Shown: positions 47,982-49,622 of the stretch, piece by piece
Layout: every line of letters begins with the position of its first letter
Numbering within the stretch: the stretch's first letter is position 1
NCBI GenBank assembly: GCA_947464955.1
Contig: CANHZI010000009.1
Span: 1 to 49,622, forward strand
Origin: Oxalobacteraceae bacterium
GTDB lineage: Bacteria; Pseudomonadota; Gammaproteobacteria; Burkholderiales; Burkholderiaceae_D
Direction of reading: 5' to 3'
DNA: 49,622 nucleotides
Position numbers and translations under genes: made by a program
Notes under the pieces: generated by a model
Told to the model about the DNA's origin: nothing
Database searches by the model: none
The model's input: the letters and a program-made list of their open reading frames with translations, nothing else

Positions 47982-49622
47982 ATGTCTGAAGCCAAACTCG
48001 TCCCCAACATTACTTTCGCCGATTTGAAATTGAGCGATGCTATCCAACGCGCACTGAGCGACGTTGGCTATGAATCCCCATCGCCAATTCAAGCCGCGAC
48101 GATTCCCACTTTATTGGAGAATCGCGACGTCTTAGGTCAAGCGCAAACCGGCACAGGTAAAACTGCTGCGTTTGCTTTACCGATTTTGTCACGCATCGAT
48201 ATTCGTCAAACTGCACCGCAAGCATTGGTCTTAGCGCCAACACGTGAACTGGCAATTCAAGTCGCCGAAGCTTTTCAAACCTATGCACGTTACATCCCAG
48301 GTTTTCATGTATTGCCGATTTATGGCGGTCAAAGCTATGGCCCGCAATTATCTGCTTTGCGCCGCGGCGTCCATGTTGTGGTAGGCACGCCTGGTCGAGT
48401 GATCGACCATTTGGATAAAGGCTCTCTCGATTTGTCTCAACTCAAAACCTTGGTGCTCGACGAGGCTGACGAGATGCTGCGCATGGGCTTTATTGATGAT
48501 GTAGAACGCATTCTGCAAGAAACACCAGAGGGCCATCAAACTGCGCTGTTCTCAGCGACTATGCCTTCTGTCATCAAACGCATCGCGCAAACTTACTTGA
48601 ATAAACCTGCTGAAATTACAGTGGCGGCCAAGACCGGCACGGCAGACAATATTCGCCAGCGCTATTGGTTAGTCAGTGGTATGCATAAGTTAGATGCCTT
48701 AACGCGTATTCTGGAAGCAGAAACCTTCGACGGCATGATTATCTTCGCGCGCACTAAACTGGGCACAGAAGAACTCGCATCGAAATTGGCGGCACGCGGC
48801 TTCTCGGTGGCGGCGATTAATGGCGACATCCAACAAGCACAACGCGAACGCACGATTCAGCAACTGAAAGACGGCAAGATCGACATCTTAGTCGCAACCG
48901 ACGTCGCGGCGCGTGGCTTGGATGTGGAACGTATTAGCCACGTGGTCAACTATGATGTACCGTATGATCCAGAAAGCTATACACATCGCATTGGTCGTAC
49001 TGGCCGTGCAGGCCGCAGTGGTGAAGCGATTTTATTCATCACGCCACGTGAGAAAAATCTATTAAAGGCGATCGAGCGCGCGACGCGTCAGCCAGTATCA
49101 CCATTAGAGTTACCGACCATTCAAGCGGTCAATAATGTTCGTATTTCCCGCTTTAAAGATCAAATCTCAGAGACATTGGCGCAAGGAGAACTCGAACAAT
49201 TCTTATCGGTAATCGAAGCGTACGAGCAAGAACACAATGTTCCTGCCATCGAAATCGCAGCAGCACTGGCAAAGATGGCGCGTGGCGACGAGCCTCTCCT
49301 ACTCGACAAGAATAAACGCGAAGTGAAAACAGACGACAGTTGGCGCAACGACAGCGGCCGCGATGGTGGACGTGATGGCGGACGCGAGTTCGGCCGTGAC
49401 AACCGTGGTGAACGTCCAGCGCGTGGCGATCGTTTTGCGGATCGCGAAAGCCGCGGCCCACGTCGCGAACACAGCCCTCGTACGGCAGAGCCAGGCATGC
49501 AAACCTTCCGCATCGCGGTCGGACACGATCATGGCGTCAAGCCAGGCAACATCGTTGGCGCGATTGCCAATGAAGCCAATATTGAATCGAAATTTATCGG
49601 TCGCATCGATATTTATGACGAC
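47982..49622 (+). CDS. deaD: DEAD-box RNA helicase, 3' end beyond window
   Basis: 547 codons visible, open to the right edge. Q motif and motif I AQTGTGKT (about 54-61), motif Ia PTRELA, motif II DEAD (VLDEADEML), motif III SAT and motif VI HRIGRTGRAGRSG. After a Gly/Arg/Asp-rich linker (about 447-500) starts a DbpA-like RNA-binding domain (FRIAVGHDHGVKPGNIVGAI), as in DeaD/CsdA. Remodels RNA in ribosome assembly and cold adaptation. The start lacks a clear Shine-Dalgarno, and a leader hairpin lies just upstream. Confidence 0.93.
   Translation, partial: MSEAKLVPNITFADLKLSDAIQRALSDVGYESPSPIQAATIPTLLENRDVLGQAQTGTGKTAAFALPILSRIDIRQTAPQALVLAPTRELAIQVAEAFQTYARYIPGFHVLPIYGGQSYGPQLSALRRGVHVVVGTPGRVIDHLDKGSLDLSQLKTLVLDEADEMLRMGFIDDVERILQETPEGHQTALFSATMPSVIKRIAQTYLNKPAEITVAAKTGTADNIRQRYWLVSGMHKLDALTRILEAETFDGMIIFARTKLGTEELASKLAARGFSVAAINGDIQQAQRERTIQQLKDGKIDILVATDVAARGLDVERISHVVNYDVPYDPESYTHRIGRTGRAGRSGEAILFITPREKNLLKAIERATRQPVSPLELPTIQAVNNVRISRFKDQISETLAQGELEQFLSVIEAYEQEHNVPAIEIAAALAKMARGDEPLLLDKNKREVKTDDSWRNDSGRDGGRDGGREFGRDNRGERPARGDRFADRESRGPRREHSPRTAEPGMQTFRIAVGHDHGVKPGNIVGAIANEANIESKFIGRIDIYDD

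Noticed and set aside
49153-49532. Minus-strand frames opposite the Gly/Arg-rich tail of the helicase
   Set aside because: Compositional shadows of a low-complexity linker.

Overview
The window (about 49.6 kb, moderate GC) looks like the chromosome of a Gram-negative betaproteobacterium, most likely Burkholderiales and possibly Oxalobacteraceae. The grounds are the overlapping metX-metW pair, the Burkholderiales-type general porin, coq7 and the general gene style; the taxonomic call is inference. No tRNA, rRNA, IS element, prophage or CRISPR array was seen.

Left block (1-13.2 kb): a giant repeat-rich surface protein gene reads leftward off the window edge. It has two N-terminal DUF4214 repeats, six VCBS-like repeats, several cadherin-like repeats and RTX-type Gly/Asp repeats. 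Upstream of it on the same strand are a TPR/outer-membrane barrel protein, a CHASE2-class III nucleotide cyclase and a periplasmic FecR-domain protein. A CRP/FNR-family regulator is divergent from the FecR gene.

Middle block (13.2-30.6 kb): a cell-surface glycan locus of the ABC-transporter-dependent type. It contains a triple-module glycosyltransferase, a coiled-coil methyltransferase, manC, wzm and wzt (the latter with a C-terminal cargo domain), two more GT4 enzymes, an Rmd-like reductase and gmd (a route to GDP-D-rhamnose), then pyrE, a two-module glycosyltransferase and a small orphan protein carrying an SWRITAPLR motif.

Right block (30.7-49.6 kb): mostly housekeeping genes. These are xth, an M48 metalloprotease, metW/metX, a CBM9-like/DUF5916 outer-membrane protein, a porin, coq7, a UvrD-type helicase, a DEDD exonuclease, small membrane proteins, a TonB/TolA-like protein, a DUF1800/DUF1501 export pair and a DEAD-box RNA helicase cut by the right edge.

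The most interesting idea is a local cAMP circuit. The regulator keeps the CRP-type cyclic-nucleotide motif and the CRP recognition helix (SRETVSR). Matching dyads GTGA-N6-TCAC lie in front of the giant adhesin gene (7193-7214) and gmd (26432-26447, a full TGTGA-N6-TCACA match). FecR sensor, CHASE2 cyclase, regulator, adhesin and glycan genes could thus form one envelope-sensing matrix regulon. The cyclase has Val where class III enzymes normally have the catalytic Asn, so its activity needs testing.
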